Assembly (NCBI RefSeq): GCF_009650095.1
Contig: NZ_CP045915.1
Location: 4,774,001-4,838,000 of the forward strand
Source of the DNA: Gracilibacillus salitolerans
GTDB lineage: Bacteria > Bacillota > Bacilli > Bacillales > Amphibacillaceae
Direction: 5' to 3'
Length of the DNA stretch: 64,000 nucleotides
In this document: positions 42,718 through 52,192 of the stretch, in pieces
How the letters are laid out: every line of letters begins with the position of its first letter
Numbering within the stretch: the first letter of the stretch is position 1
Made by a program: the position numbers and the translations under genes
Notes under the pieces: model-generated
Databases searched by the model: none
What the model saw: the letters and a program-made list of their open reading frames with translations, nothing else
What the model was told of the DNA's origin: nothing

Positions 42718-44208
42718 ATGTCCAATAAAATACTTGAGATGCAAAACATTAACAAGTCATTTCCTGGTGTAAAGGCATTATCTGATGTGCAATTGGACTT
42801 ACACCGTGGTGAAGTTTTAGCATTGATCGGGGAAAACGGTGCTGGCAAATCTACATTGATGAAGATATTAACCGGCATCTACCAAAAAGATGAAGGCAGT
42901 ATTATTTATGATGGAAAAGAAATAGCGCCTTCTAATACCAAGGAAGCCCAAGAACTCGGAATCAATATTATTCATCAGGAATTAAACCTTATGCCAGATT
43001 TAACTGTCGCTGAAAATATATTTATTGGCCGAGAACCAAGAGATAAACTAAATTTCTTTTTAAAAAATAAAGAATTAAATCAAAAAACGGCTGAATTATT
43101 TCAAAAATTAAATATTAGCTTAAATCCAAGAACGAAAATTTCTGAATTAACTGTCGCAAAACAACAAATGGTGGAAATCGCCAAGGCCTTATCGTTTAAT
43201 GCAAAAATACTTATCATGGACGAACCTACCGCTGCTTTAACAGACAAAGAAATCAATACATTATTTGATATTATTACTTGGTTAAAAAATGAAGGTGTTG
43301 CCATTATCTATATTTCACACCGAATGGAAGAATTAAAACGCATTTCTGATCGAATCACTGTTATGAGAGATGGAGAGTATATTGCTACACTACCCACAGA
43401 AACAACAGAAATCCGCCAAGTCGTTTCATTAATGGTTGGTAGGGAAGTAAAAATCGAACAGAAAGTTTCTGATCCAGATGTATTTACTGATACTGTCCTT
43501 GAAGTAAACAACTTACATAACAACTATATTAAAAATGTATCATTTCATCTTAAAAAGGGAGAGATATTGGGATTCGCTGGTTTAGTTGGTGCTGGGAGAA
43601 CAGAAGTAGCCAGAGCAATTTTTGGAGCGGATCCCTTTTCGGGTGAAATAAAAATAAACGGAAAGGCAGTAACGATCAAACAGCCAGTCGATGCCGCTAA
43701 ACACGGGATTGGATACTTATCCGAGGATCGAAAACGCTTTGGTCTTATGCTTGAAATGACTGTAAAAGAAAACATTGTAATATCTTCTTTGGCTAATTAT
43801 TCGACTGCCGCTTTTGTTAAACCAACCAACATGAAAACAGATGCTGAAGATTATTCCAGTAAATTAAAAGTAAAAACACCGAGTGTCAACCAACAGGTAA
43901 AGCTGCTATCTGGTGGTAATCAACAAAAGATCGTCATTGCTAAATGGTTACTAAAGGATTGCGATATTTTAATTTTTGATGAACCTACTAGAGGTATTGA
44001 TGTTGGTGCAAAACAAGAGATTTATGATTTATTGGAAATGTTAGCTGATCAGGGTAAATCGATTATTATGATCTCTTCGGAATTAACCGAGGTTTTGAGA
44101 CTCAGCGACCGTATTATAGTGATGAACGAAGGTCGGATAACTGGTGAATTATTAAATCGAGACGCAAACCAAGAAAAAATTATGGAGCTTGCTACAAAGC
44201 ATAACTAA
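42718..44208 (+). CDS. CUT2 sugar ABC importer, ATP-binding protein (RbsA-like)
   Basis: A 496-residue double ATPase. The first domain has GENGAGKST, LTVAKQQMVEIAKAL and LIMDEPTAAL; the second has the degenerate A loop GLVGAGRTE, the signature LSGGNQQKIVIAKWL and IFDEPTRGIDVGAK. This asymmetry is typical of RbsA/AraG/MglA. The start at 42718 (MSNKILEMQN) follows AAAGGAG; an earlier in-frame ATG is inside the aldolase gene. Unlike the two CUT1 importers of the window, this one carries its own ATPase. Confidence 0.95.
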   Translation: MSNKILEMQNINKSFPGVKALSDVQLDLHRGEVLALIGENGAGKSTLMKILTGIYQKDEGSIIYDGKEIAPSNTKEAQELGINIIHQELNLMPDLTVAENIFIGREPRDKLNFFLKNKELNQKTAELFQKLNISLNPRTKISELTVAKQQMVEIAKALSFNAKILIMDEPTAALTDKEINTLFDIITWLKNEGVAIIYISHRMEELKRISDRITVMRDGEYIATLPTETTEIRQVVSLMVGREVKIEQKVSDPDVFTDTVLEVNNLHNNYIKNVSFHLKKGEILGFAGLVGAGRTEVARAIFGADPFSGEIKINGKAVTIKQPVDAAKHGIGYLSEDRKRFGLMLEMTVKENIVISSLANYSTAAFVKPTNMKTDAEDYSSKLKVKTPSVNQQVKLLSGGNQQKIVIAKWLLKDCDILIFDEPTRGIDVGAKQEIYDLLEMLADQGKSIIMISSELTEVLRLSDRIIVMNEGRITGELLNRDANQEKIMELATKHN

Positions 44209-44231
44209 AGTGTTTAGAGGAGTGAGGAGAG

Positions 44232-45224
44232 GTGTCAACATTAACAAGTAACCCATCAACAAGTAATCAAAAGAAAAGACTTGTAAGTTCTGGAGCATTG
44301 CAACAAATATTAGCATTTGCCAGTCTTATTATTTTAGTTATCTTTTTTTCTATTGCTTCAGAGAATTTTTTGCAATGGTCTAATATTGAAGGAATACTAT
44401 TATCTACTACAGTCATTGGTATCCTTGCCCTAGGAACAACTTTTGTCATTATTACGGGTGGAATCGATCTATCTATTGGTACAGGGATGACGTTAACTTC
44501 TGTCATGACAGGTGTATTTATCGTATTTCTTGGATTACCAGTCCTACTCGGTATTATTGGTGGAATTGTTACAGGTGCATTGATTGGTTTTATATCTGGT
44601 TTTTCCGTATCTATCCTAAGGATCCCGCCATTCATTGCAACACTAGCAATGATGATGATAGCAGAAGGATTATCTCTCGTCATTTCAGGAGCATCACCTA
44701 TTTATTTTAGTGATGTTGAAGGATTTAATAACATTGCATTAGGTTCAATATTTCCTGGAGCTATCCCAAATGCAGTGTTAATTTTCTTCATTATGGTTTT
44801 AATTGGATGGATTTTATTATCGAAAACGATTGTAGGTCGATATACTTTTTCCATCGGGAGTAATGAAGAAGCAACCAGACTATCCGGGATCAACGTTAAA
44901 AAATGGAAGATGATTATCTACACGATCGCCGGATGCTTTACTGGTGTAGCAGGGGTTATTATGGCATCACGATTAAATTCTGCACAGCCTGCATTAGGTA
45001 TGGGGTATGAATTAGAAGCGATTGCAGCTGTTGTGATTGGTGGTACTTCTTTAAGTGGTGGTAAAGGTTCGCTTATTGGTACCATGATTGGTGCACTAAT
45101 TATGAGTGTCCTAACGAATGGTCTACGTATTATGTCCATCCCTCAGGAGTGGCAAACAGTTGTTATAGGTTTTGTTATATTATTAGCTGTTTACTTTGAT
45201 ATGTTACGCAAAAAGAATAGTTAA
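44232..45224 (+). CDS. CUT2 sugar ABC importer, permease (RbsC-like)
   Basis: A 330-residue permease with about ten hydrophobic segments. GTTFVIITGGIDLSIGTGM and the C-terminal AVVIGGTSLSGGKGSLIGT are RbsC family signatures. The start is GTG (44232-44234) preceded by GAGGAGAG. Forms the channel with the ATPase upstream and the lipoprotein downstream; substrate probably a monosaccharide such as L-fucose, from locus context. Confidence 0.94.
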   Translation: MSTLTSNPSTSNQKKRLVSSGALQQILAFASLIILVIFFSIASENFLQWSNIEGILLSTTVIGILALGTTFVIITGGIDLSIGTGMTLTSVMTGVFIVFLGLPVLLGIIGGIVTGALIGFISGFSVSILRIPPFIATLAMMMIAEGLSLVISGASPIYFSDVEGFNNIALGSIFPGAIPNAVLIFFIMVLIGWILLSKTIVGRYTFSIGSNEEATRLSGINVKKWKMIIYTIAGCFTGVAGVIMASRLNSAQPALGMGYELEAIAAVVIGGTSLSGGKGSLIGTMIGALIMSVLTNGLRIMSIPQEWQTVVIGFVILLAVYFDMLRKKNS

Positions 45225-45296
45225 TTACTTTTCTTTCGGATTTAACTCAAACATTTGAGTTGTTTCATAAATTAATTTTTTAAAAGGGGAGTTAAC

Positions 45297-46337
45297 ATGA
45301 AGAAAAAATTATTAGCACTTTTAGTTGTCTTTGTCTCTATTTTATTTGTCTTATCAGCTTGCGGTAGTGAATCTGAAGAAGCATCTGAAAATAATAATGC
45401 TGAAAACGAGGATGCAAAAGAATCTGGTACGGAAGAGACAGCTACAACCGATGAAGATGCTGGTGACAAGCCTTACGTAGCAATTGTTTCTAAAGGGTTC
45501 CAACATCAGTTTTGGCAAGCAGTACAAAGGGGTGCTGAACAAGCAGCAGAAGAATTTGATGTAGAGATTACTTTTGAAGGCCCGGAAAATGAATCACAAG
45601 TAGATAAACAAATGGAAATGTTACAAGCAGCTCTAGATAAAAATCCTGATGCAATCGGTTTTGCTGCATTAGATTCGCAAGCAGCATCACCACTACTAGA
45701 GAAAGCTGATGAATCTGATATTCCTGTTATTGCGTTTGATTCTGGTGTTGATAGCGATATTCCACTTACAACTGCATCGACAGATAACTATGCTGCCGCT
45801 GCGTTAGCTGCAGAAAAAATGGCGGAATTAATTGGTGAACAAGGGAAAGTTGCATTAGTCGTACATGACCAGGTATCTGTTACTGGTGTACAGCGTCGCG
45901 ATGGTTTTGTGGAAACAATAGAAGAAAATTATCCTGATATTGAAATTGTAGATACTCAATATGGTGGTGGTGATCATTTAGAGTCTACTAACCTAGCAAA
46001 AACAATGATACAAGCACATCCTGATATTGCCGGAATTTATGGATCTAATGAAGGGTCAGCAATAGGTGTCGTGAATGCTGTCAGAGAGTTAAGTAAAGAA
46101 GGCGAAGTAACGGTGGTTGGTTTTGACTCTGGTAAACAACAAATCGATGCAATAAATGAAGGCATAATGGCTGGTGCGATCACGCAAAATCCAGAGGGAA
46201 TCGGATATGAAACTGTCAAAGCTGCAGTAGACGCATTAAATGGTGAAGAAGTACCTGAAAATATTGATACGGGATTCTATTGGTATGATGCTGACAATAT
46301 GGAAGATGAAGAGATTCAAGCTGCGGTTTATGAATAA
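45297..46337 (+). CDS. CUT2 sugar-binding lipoprotein (RbsB-like)
   Basis: A 346-residue binding protein with the lipobox LSA-C22 and an acidic linker (about 23-55), followed by a periplasmic-binding fold: YVAIVSKGFQHQFWQAVQRG, EGPENESQVDKQMEMLQAAL, VVGFDSGKQQIDAINEG and GAITQNPEGIGYETVKAAVD. Such proteins bind monosaccharides. Last gene of the operon, ending before a terminator. Confidence 0.94.
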   Translation: MKKKLLALLVVFVSILFVLSACGSESEEASENNNAENEDAKESGTEETATTDEDAGDKPYVAIVSKGFQHQFWQAVQRGAEQAAEEFDVEITFEGPENESQVDKQMEMLQAALDKNPDAIGFAALDSQAASPLLEKADESDIPVIAFDSGVDSDIPLTTASTDNYAAAALAAEKMAELIGEQGKVALVVHDQVSVTGVQRRDGFVETIEENYPDIEIVDTQYGGGDHLESTNLAKTMIQAHPDIAGIYGSNEGSAIGVVNAVRELSKEGEVTVVGFDSGKQQIDAINEGIMAGAITQNPEGIGYETVKAAVDALNGEEVPENIDTGFYWYDADNMEDEEIQAAVYE

Positions 46338-46353
46338 ATTATTTTAACAATAA

Positions 46354-46375
46354 AAGGCTACCTTAAGGTGGCCTT
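46354..46375 (+). terminator. Terminator of the CUT2 operon
   Basis: AAGGCTACC / GGTGGCCTT (one G-T pair) with loop TTAA, starting 17 bases past the lipoprotein stop and followed by CTATTTATT. The gap 46376-46503 shows no further feature. Confidence 0.7.
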
Positions 46376-46503
46376 CTATTTATTATTCCAGCATCCTATT
46401 TCTCAATCAAAAACAGCTATAATCAATGATAGGTTAGCCAACATTACCCAGGCAAGCTGGCCACTACATTTCACATTGAAATATGCCTTTATTTGAAAAT
46501 AAT

Positions 46504-46728
46504 TCAAAAGCAGTGCAAAGCCGGCATCATAAGTTTTTCATCCTCCAATTCTCTGTCTGGTGTAAGGAATACAAAGTATTGAAGAGTACCTTTTCTGATT
46601 ACTAAATTTCGATTTAAAACAGCCAGTCCACTCAGGAAATTTTTGATAAGTTTTTTTGGATTCCTCGACAACTTTGCGCCTTTGAATGACTTTTCAAGAT
46701 TCCGAACATCAATTATATTTATTGTCAT
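46504..46728 (-). CDS. Small protein with an ABC-ATPase-like N-terminus, perhaps a gene remnant
   Basis: A 74-residue frame 29 bases after the WYL regulator gene, with a strong AGGAGG; I take the second methionine (MTINIIDVRN, 46728) because the first overlaps the ribosome binding site. The first residues, IIDVRNLEKSFKG, look like the beginning of an ABC transporter ATPase, but no Walker A follows and the rest (GTLQYFVFLTPDRELEDEKL) is unlike any family I know. It may be a decayed ABC gene, fused by deletion to another frame, or a genuine small protein. Confidence 0.4.
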   Translation of the reverse strand: MTINIIDVRNLEKSFKGAKLSRNPKKLIKNFLSGLAVLNRNLVIRKGTLQYFVFLTPDRELEDEKLMMPALHCF

Positions 46729-46757
46729 GTCCATAGTCCTCCTGTTTTCTTTTTTAT

Positions 46758-47678
46758 TTACTCGTTGTACAATTGCCTTATTTCTTCAATATGTTCGATA
46801 AATGTTGTCATTAACTCCTTAGGATAGATAATTCGAACTTGATTCCCGTAACTCAAAATTTGAGATATAGCTTGATCCATGGAGTAAAACTCCTTTGCGA
46901 TACTCAACTTACCATCCTGATTATTTATGATTTCCTCTTCCCGGAAATCATCCAATACTTTCGCTCTCATACAGCTGTTAAATTGGAGGTATGCAGTAAA
47001 AGTTGTTGTTTCACTTTCCACAGATTGTCCCCTGTTTGCATCTATATCCTCTATGACAAAGGGGCGCCTAATAAAAGAACACCCAGTAAGATATATATCT
47101 ACGATACGTGTGAGTTTGAATACACGTAACTCGTTTCGTAATAAGCAGTAAGCCCAAGTATACCAGAAACCATCTTTTAAATAGATTCCCATCGGTTCAA
47201 TGGATCGATCAGTTTCCGTTCCTCTATGATCTACATAGCAAATTCTTAGAACATCGCCGTTTTGAATAGCATTATAGATCGTTTTAACATGCTCCATTTG
47301 TATAGTTGTAGATGACATATCTAATTGGATACTCTTCTCTTTCATTGCGCTTGGCTCAATTAGCTGATTGATTTTTAAAACTAATTGGTGAATTTCCTCA
47401 AATCCTGTTGCTTGTTGAACACTATTAAGTGCCCACTGTATCGAAAGTAAATCATCTAGGGTGAGATACTTCTTATCTAGCCTAAACCTGGGCATCAATT
47501 CGTACCCACCCTCTTTTCCTGCGATTGATAGAATCGGAATTCCTGCACGACTAAGGGTTTCCATGTCCCTATAAATGGTTCGTTCAGCCACCTCAAAGTA
47601 ATTTGACAAATCCACTGCTTTCATTCTTTTCTTATGAATTAACAGCACAATGATTCCCAGTAAACGATCAATCTTCAT
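46758..47678 (-). CDS. WYL-domain transcriptional regulator (YafY/DeoR-like HTH)
   Basis: A 306-residue regulator: N-terminal HTH (DLSNYFEVAERTIYRDMETLS), the linking SIAGKEGGYELMPRFRLDKK, a WYL ligand-binding domain (about 135-215; GIYLKDGFWYTWAYC) and a C-terminal WCX-like extension. WYL regulators respond to nucleic acid or nucleotide signals, often after DNA damage. It lies 17 bases after the UvrA-like gene in the same direction, so the two probably act together. GGGAGG upstream. Confidence 0.9.
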   Translation of the reverse strand: MKIDRLLGIIVLLIHKKRMKAVDLSNYFEVAERTIYRDMETLSRAGIPILSIAGKEGGYELMPRFRLDKKYLTLDDLLSIQWALNSVQQATGFEEIHQLVLKINQLIEPSAMKEKSIQLDMSSTTIQMEHVKTIYNAIQNGDVLRICYVDHRGTETDRSIEPMGIYLKDGFWYTWAYCLLRNELRVFKLTRIVDIYLTGCSFIRRPFVIEDIDANRGQSVESETTTFTAYLQFNSCMRAKVLDDFREEEIINNQDGKLSIAKEFYSMDQAISQILSYGNQVRIIYPKELMTTFIEHIEEIRQLYNE

Positions 47679-47695
47679 AGCCCGTACCTCCCTTC

Positions 47696-49951
47696 CTACA
47701 TGTCTTTTTTTAGATATTGAGCGGTTAGGGAGTTACTCTTTGCTACCAAATCATGTGGCGTGCCTTCAAACATAATTTCACCCCCTTTTTTTCCACCGCT
47801 TGGCCCCAAATCGATCAGCCAGTCTGCTTGCTTCATCACATCCATATTGTGTTCAATCACAATGACTGTACTTCCATTATCCACAAGGCGGTTTAAGATC
47901 GATACCAACTGGCCAATATCAGACATGTGCAGTCCTGTCGTCGGCTCATCCAGTACATAAATGTTTCCGGATTTATACAATTCGCTGGCTAGTTTTATTC
48001 TTTGGCATTCGCCACCAGATAACGTACTTAAAGGTTGTCCCAATGTCATATAAGCCAATCCAACGTCAGATAATGCTTGAAGCGTTGGAACTACTTCTGT
48101 TCTCTGGAAGAATTGAAGCGCTTCGTTGACGGTCATGTCTAAGATATCTTTGATATGTTTTTCCCCTAGTTTATACTGTAGAACTTCATCCTTAAATCGT
48201 TTTCCCTGGCAAGTTTCGCATCGTGTTTGAACACCCTCCATGAATGCCAAATCCGTATAGATAACCCCGTTTCCACCACATTCTGGACAGGCTCCTTTTG
48301 AATTAAAGCTAAATAAAGATTTACTAACATGATTTGCTTTTGCAAAGTACGTTCGAATGGAATCCATAATTCCGGTATAGGTAGCTGGATTGGATCGTCT
48401 AGAAGTACTCACCGCCTTTTGGTCAATCACAACAATATCTTCAAAACGCGGAACTAGCTCACCATGTATCAAACTGCTTTTGCCAGAACCAGCCACCCCA
48501 GTTACAACGGTCAATGTATGCTTCGGAAACCTTACTCCAAATCCTTTTAAATTATGAGAAGTGGCTTTATCGATTACCAGATAACCTCGTGGATGACGTA
48601 CATGTTCCTTCAATGAAGGCTTTACCTTCATATACTGACCAGTCAATGTTCCTGAATGCATCAGTCCAATAAGATCACCTTCATAAACGATCTCTCCACC
48701 TTGTGTCCCGGCTTCGGGGCCAACATCAATAATGTGATCTGCCACCTCGATTACATCCCGATCATGTTCCACAACAATGACTGTGTTTCCCTTATCACGA
48801 ATTCTGTTAAGCATTTGATTCAAATTCTCGACATCACGGGGATGCAACCCAATGCTTGGTTCGTCGAAAATGTAGATCATATCGGTTAAACTGCTGCTTA
48901 AATGGCGAACCATTTTAATTCGTTGAGATTCACCCCCTGAAAGCGTCGTGGTCTCTCTATTTAACGTTAAATAGTCTAGGCCCATACCATTCATATGTGA
49001 GATACTCGCCAACATTTTATCGACAATCGGTTTTGTGACGGGATCCATGAGACTTTTTAAAAAAAGAGATAAATCACTCAACTCCATTGCAGAAAGCTCT
49101 GCGATATTGTACGAATGTATTTTACAACTTAACACTTTCTGATTCAGCCTTGTTCCGCCACAATTAGAACAAGCACCTGACACCGTAAAATCTTCGACAT
49201 GTTTCCTTGTTTTTTTGGAATGCTCGCTTAAATCCCGCTTCAGATAAAGTCTGTTAAATTTAACTATCACTCCCTCATAGTCTTGACGAGTTTCCCAAAC
49301 TGAAGGCAAATCGATTTTTATGTTTTCTCCATATAGTAACTGATGCCACTCATGTTTCGTGTAGTCTTCCAATTTCTTGTCGTTATCAAAAAGATCGGAT
49401 AATACAAATGTTTTCCAGTAGTAGCTGCCTACACGGAATAACGGAAATTGTATCGCCCCTTCATTTAGTGACTTTGATTGATCAATCATTTTATCTATAT
49501 TTGGTTTGATTTGTTTCCCTAGTCCCTCACATTCAGGGCACATTCCCTGTGGATCATTAAAGGAAAATACATGAGAATAACCTATGAACGGCTCTCCGAT
49601 TCTGGAAAACAGAAGTCTGAGCATAGCGTAGATATCAGTAATCGTTCCCAGCGTTGAGCGAGCATTCCCTCCCAATCGCTTTTGGTCAATAACCATAGCC
49701 GGAGAAAGATTTTCAATTGAATCGGCATCTGGTCGACTATACTTTGGCAACCGATTTTGTATGAAAGTCGTAAACGTTTGATTTAGTTGACGCCCGGCTT
49801 CTTTACTAATCGTGTCGAACACAATTGATGATTTACCAGATCCAGAAACCCCAGTAAATACCGTTATTTTTTTCTTTGGTATAAGGAGCGAAACGTTTTT
49901 CAAGTTATTTTCTTTCAAACCAGTAAGTTTAATATATTGATTTTCATCCAT
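47696..49951 (-). CDS. Short UvrA-like ABC ATPase
   Basis: A 751-residue UvrA homologue, about 200 residues shorter than the repair UvrA. Both ATPase halves are intact: Walker A GVSGSGKSS and GVAGSGKSS, signatures LSGGESQRIKM and LSGGECQRIKL, with zinc-finger cysteines in GMCPECEGLG, CSNCGGTRL, ACPECGGNG and CETCQGKRF. The domain that contacts UvrB in true UvrA appears absent, as in the UvrA2/DrrC-type proteins linked to drug tolerance or uncharacterised DNA-lesion responses. The start is the ATG at 49951, after GGGGGAG. With the WYL regulator downstream it may be a stress-induced unit. Confidence 0.9.
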   Translation of the reverse strand: MDENQYIKLTGLKENNLKNVSLLIPKKKITVFTGVSGSGKSSIVFDTISKEAGRQLNQTFTTFIQNRLPKYSRPDADSIENLSPAMVIDQKRLGGNARSTLGTITDIYAMLRLLFSRIGEPFIGYSHVFSFNDPQGMCPECEGLGKQIKPNIDKMIDQSKSLNEGAIQFPLFRVGSYYWKTFVLSDLFDNDKKLEDYTKHEWHQLLYGENIKIDLPSVWETRQDYEGVIVKFNRLYLKRDLSEHSKKTRKHVEDFTVSGACSNCGGTRLNQKVLSCKIHSYNIAELSAMELSDLSLFLKSLMDPVTKPIVDKMLASISHMNGMGLDYLTLNRETTTLSGGESQRIKMVRHLSSSLTDMIYIFDEPSIGLHPRDVENLNQMLNRIRDKGNTVIVVEHDRDVIEVADHIIDVGPEAGTQGGEIVYEGDLIGLMHSGTLTGQYMKVKPSLKEHVRHPRGYLVIDKATSHNLKGFGVRFPKHTLTVVTGVAGSGKSSLIHGELVPRFEDIVVIDQKAVSTSRRSNPATYTGIMDSIRTYFAKANHVSKSLFSFNSKGACPECGGNGVIYTDLAFMEGVQTRCETCQGKRFKDEVLQYKLGEKHIKDILDMTVNEALQFFQRTEVVPTLQALSDVGLAYMTLGQPLSTLSGGECQRIKLASELYKSGNIYVLDEPTTGLHMSDIGQLVSILNRLVDNGSTVIVIEHNMDVMKQADWLIDLGPSGGKKGGEIMFEGTPHDLVAKSNSLTAQYLKKDM

Positions 49952-50001
49952 GATGGACTCCCCCGCTTTCATAATGACACTTCTTAAAGCCTATTATAAG
50001 C

Positions 50002-50033
50002 AATTACCCTGACAACTGTATGTCAGGGTAATT
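50002..50033. promoter_or_regulatory. Perfect 13-bp palindrome upstream of the UvrA-like gene
   Basis: AATTACCCTGACA (50002-50014) and its complement (50021-50033) flank a six-base loop, 51 bases before the UvrA-like start. Neither strand has a convincing T tract next to it, so an operator (for example for the WYL regulator) is as likely as a terminator. Confidence 0.5.
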
Positions 50034-50108
50034 AAAAATATATAATTTTTTATCTCAACTATACTGAGTAGTCTTAACTACAAATTTGCAGGGATGATAC
50101 TTTTACCT

Positions 50109-50190
50109 AAGAAAAGCGCAGAGCGCCCGTCTAGAAATGTAGCGACTTCAGAGTAAACTGAGATAAAGGAATCACCGAGAAAAGCGAGAA
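50109..50190. repeat. Intergenic repeat with two AGAAAAGCG units
   Basis: AGAAAAGCGCAGAGCGCCCG and, 68 bases later, AGAAAAGCGAGAAGACACCCG are diverged copies of a GC-rich unit found between genes in Bacillaceae. No coding frame. It lies between the UvrA-like promoter region and the fruA terminator. Confidence 0.4.
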
Positions 50191-50226
50191 GACACCCGCA
50201 CAAAGTTTATACTTTCTTCTCTTATC

Positions 50227-50264
50227 AAAAAAGCTATTCCGCTCTCAAGCGAAATAGCTTTTGA
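50227..50264 (-). terminator. Terminator of the fructose PTS operon
   Basis: On the minus strand AAAAGCTATTTCGCT pairs imperfectly with AGCGGAATAGCTTTT (one mismatch) and is followed by a T run. It starts 10 bases past the fruA stop codon. Confidence 0.75.
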
Positions 50265-50273
50265 CATCCTTTA

Positions 50274-52145
50274 TTATTTTTTATCCAATGGTTTCTTCCA
50301 AAACCCAATCATTAATGCCGAAATAATAGCACCAATAAGAATCGCGACAATATACATCAAGCCGCTTCCTTCAACTGTTGGAATAACAAATATTCCACCA
50401 TGTGGTGCTGGTAAACCAACACCGAATAGTAATGATAATCCTCCCGCTATTGAAGAACCAATAATAATAGAAGGAATTACCCGTCCGGGATCAGCTGCTG
50501 CGAATGGAATTGCACCTTCTGTGATAAAGAATGAGCCCAAGGCATAGTTTGTCTTACCTGCATCACGCTCTTCCCTCGTAAACTTGTTACGGAAGAATGT
50601 TGTGGCTAACGCCAATGCTAATGGCGGCACCATACCACCTGCCATTACTGCTGCATGTGGTCCCAAGTTTCCTGCTTCGATCATTGCAATACCAAACGTA
50701 AAAGCTGTTTTGTTGATGGGGCCTCCCATATCGACAGCCATCATACCGCCTAAAATAAGACCTAACAATAACGCATTGGTACCTGTTAAACCGCCTAACC
50801 ATGACTCCAGACCAGTCATAAGCGTAGCGATTGGCTCGACAATAACATACATGACAAGTCCAGTAACAAATATATTAATAACTGGGTAAAATAGAATCGT
50901 TTTAATTCCATCAAATGACTTCGGTAAATTTGCTAAGAGCTTTTTAACACCTAAGGCTACATAACCACCTAAGAAACCGGCGATCAAACCACCAAGGAAA
51001 CCTGCATCACCTGTATAGGCCATAAACCCACCAATCATAGCAGGAGCAAAACCTGGTCTGTCTGCAATACTCATTCCAATAAAACCTGCTAATACAGCTA
51101 CCATTAACCCAAAGGCATGATCACCACCAATACTCATTAAGGCGGCGGCAAATTCATTATATTCCGCGCTTTCCGGATCTGCAGAATTTATACCAAAGAA
51201 AAAGGATAATGCAATTAATACCCCGCCACCAACAACAAATGGCAGCATATTAGAAACACCATTCATTAAGTGTTTATAGAACCCTGTACGTCCACCACTT
51301 GAACTGGACCCTTCACCACTGCCATCACTCTCATAAACTGGTGTATTACCACTAAGCGCTGTATTAATTAATTCATCAGGCTTGCGAATACCGTCTGTTA
51401 CCCCTCGGCGCAACACTTGCTTACCAGCAAATCGATCTAACTCTACCTTTGTATCAGCCGCAACAATAATGGCTTTGGCATTTTTTATTTCTTCATCCGT
51501 CAGACGGTTTTTTACCCCATCTGAACCATTTGTTTCTACTTTAATGGAAACACCTAATTCTTTCGCCTTGTCCTTCAATGCATCTGCTGCCATATACGTG
51601 TGGGCAATACCTGTTGGACATCCTGTTACAGCTAATAATTCTGGTCCTGACTGTTGATTATTTGCTTCTGATTTTTCTTTTCCTAACTTTTCCTGTTCTT
51701 TCGCATCAATAATATTCAAAATATCTGTTGTGGAATTCGCTTCCATTAATTGGTTTCGAAAATCTTCATCCATTAGCAATGTAGATAATCTTGATAGTGT
51801 TTGTAAATGGTCATTGTTCGCACCTTCACTTGCAGCAATCATGAAAAATAAATGTGCTGGTTGACCATCTAATGAATCATAATCTACACCTTGTTTTGAT
51901 CTGGCAAAAGCAATTGCAGGAGTGGACACAGCACTTGTTTTCGCATGCGGAATGGCTACACTTTCTCCTACACCTGTACTGCTTTGATTCTCACGATCCC
52001 AGATCGCTTTAGCAAATTGCTTTTTATCATGAACATAATCGCCTTCTGCTAATTTATTTGCCATCTCATCTATGATTTCTTCTTTTGATTGAGCGCGCGC
52101 TTCTAAAATAATTATGTCACGCTTCAAGAGTTCTGTTATTTTCAT
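50274..52145 (-). CDS. fruA: Fructose-specific PTS enzyme IIABC
   Basis: A 623-residue fused permease importing fructose as fructose-1-phosphate. The order is IIA (about 1-145, phosphorylated H67 in VAIPHAKT), IIB (about 170-270, C176 in AVTGCPTGIAHT) and IIC (about 300-615, with eight or more membrane segments; MAVDMGGPINKTAFTFG). Same arrangement and length as B. subtilis FruA. Last gene of fruR-fruK-fruA, 47 bases after fruK. Confidence 0.97.
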   Translation of the reverse strand: MKITELLKRDIIILEARAQSKEEIIDEMANKLAEGDYVHDKKQFAKAIWDRENQSSTGVGESVAIPHAKTSAVSTPAIAFARSKQGVDYDSLDGQPAHLFFMIAASEGANNDHLQTLSRLSTLLMDEDFRNQLMEANSTTDILNIIDAKEQEKLGKEKSEANNQQSGPELLAVTGCPTGIAHTYMAADALKDKAKELGVSIKVETNGSDGVKNRLTDEEIKNAKAIIVAADTKVELDRFAGKQVLRRGVTDGIRKPDELINTALSGNTPVYESDGSGEGSSSSGGRTGFYKHLMNGVSNMLPFVVGGGVLIALSFFFGINSADPESAEYNEFAAALMSIGGDHAFGLMVAVLAGFIGMSIADRPGFAPAMIGGFMAYTGDAGFLGGLIAGFLGGYVALGVKKLLANLPKSFDGIKTILFYPVINIFVTGLVMYVIVEPIATLMTGLESWLGGLTGTNALLLGLILGGMMAVDMGGPINKTAFTFGIAMIEAGNLGPHAAVMAGGMVPPLALALATTFFRNKFTREERDAGKTNYALGSFFITEGAIPFAAADPGRVIPSIIIGSSIAGGLSLLFGVGLPAPHGGIFVIPTVEGSGLMYIVAILIGAIISALMIGFWKKPLDKK

Positions 52146-52192
52146 AGCCCCTCTTCCTTTCTATTTATAGGCCTCATTCAAATCTGAGGCAT

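Noticed and set aside
44267..44683. Minus-strand open frames antisense to the RbsC-like permease (also at 62752-63099 antisense to the FecCD permease)
   Set aside because: Hydrophobic permease genes commonly leave long open antisense frames; no start signals or neighbours support them.
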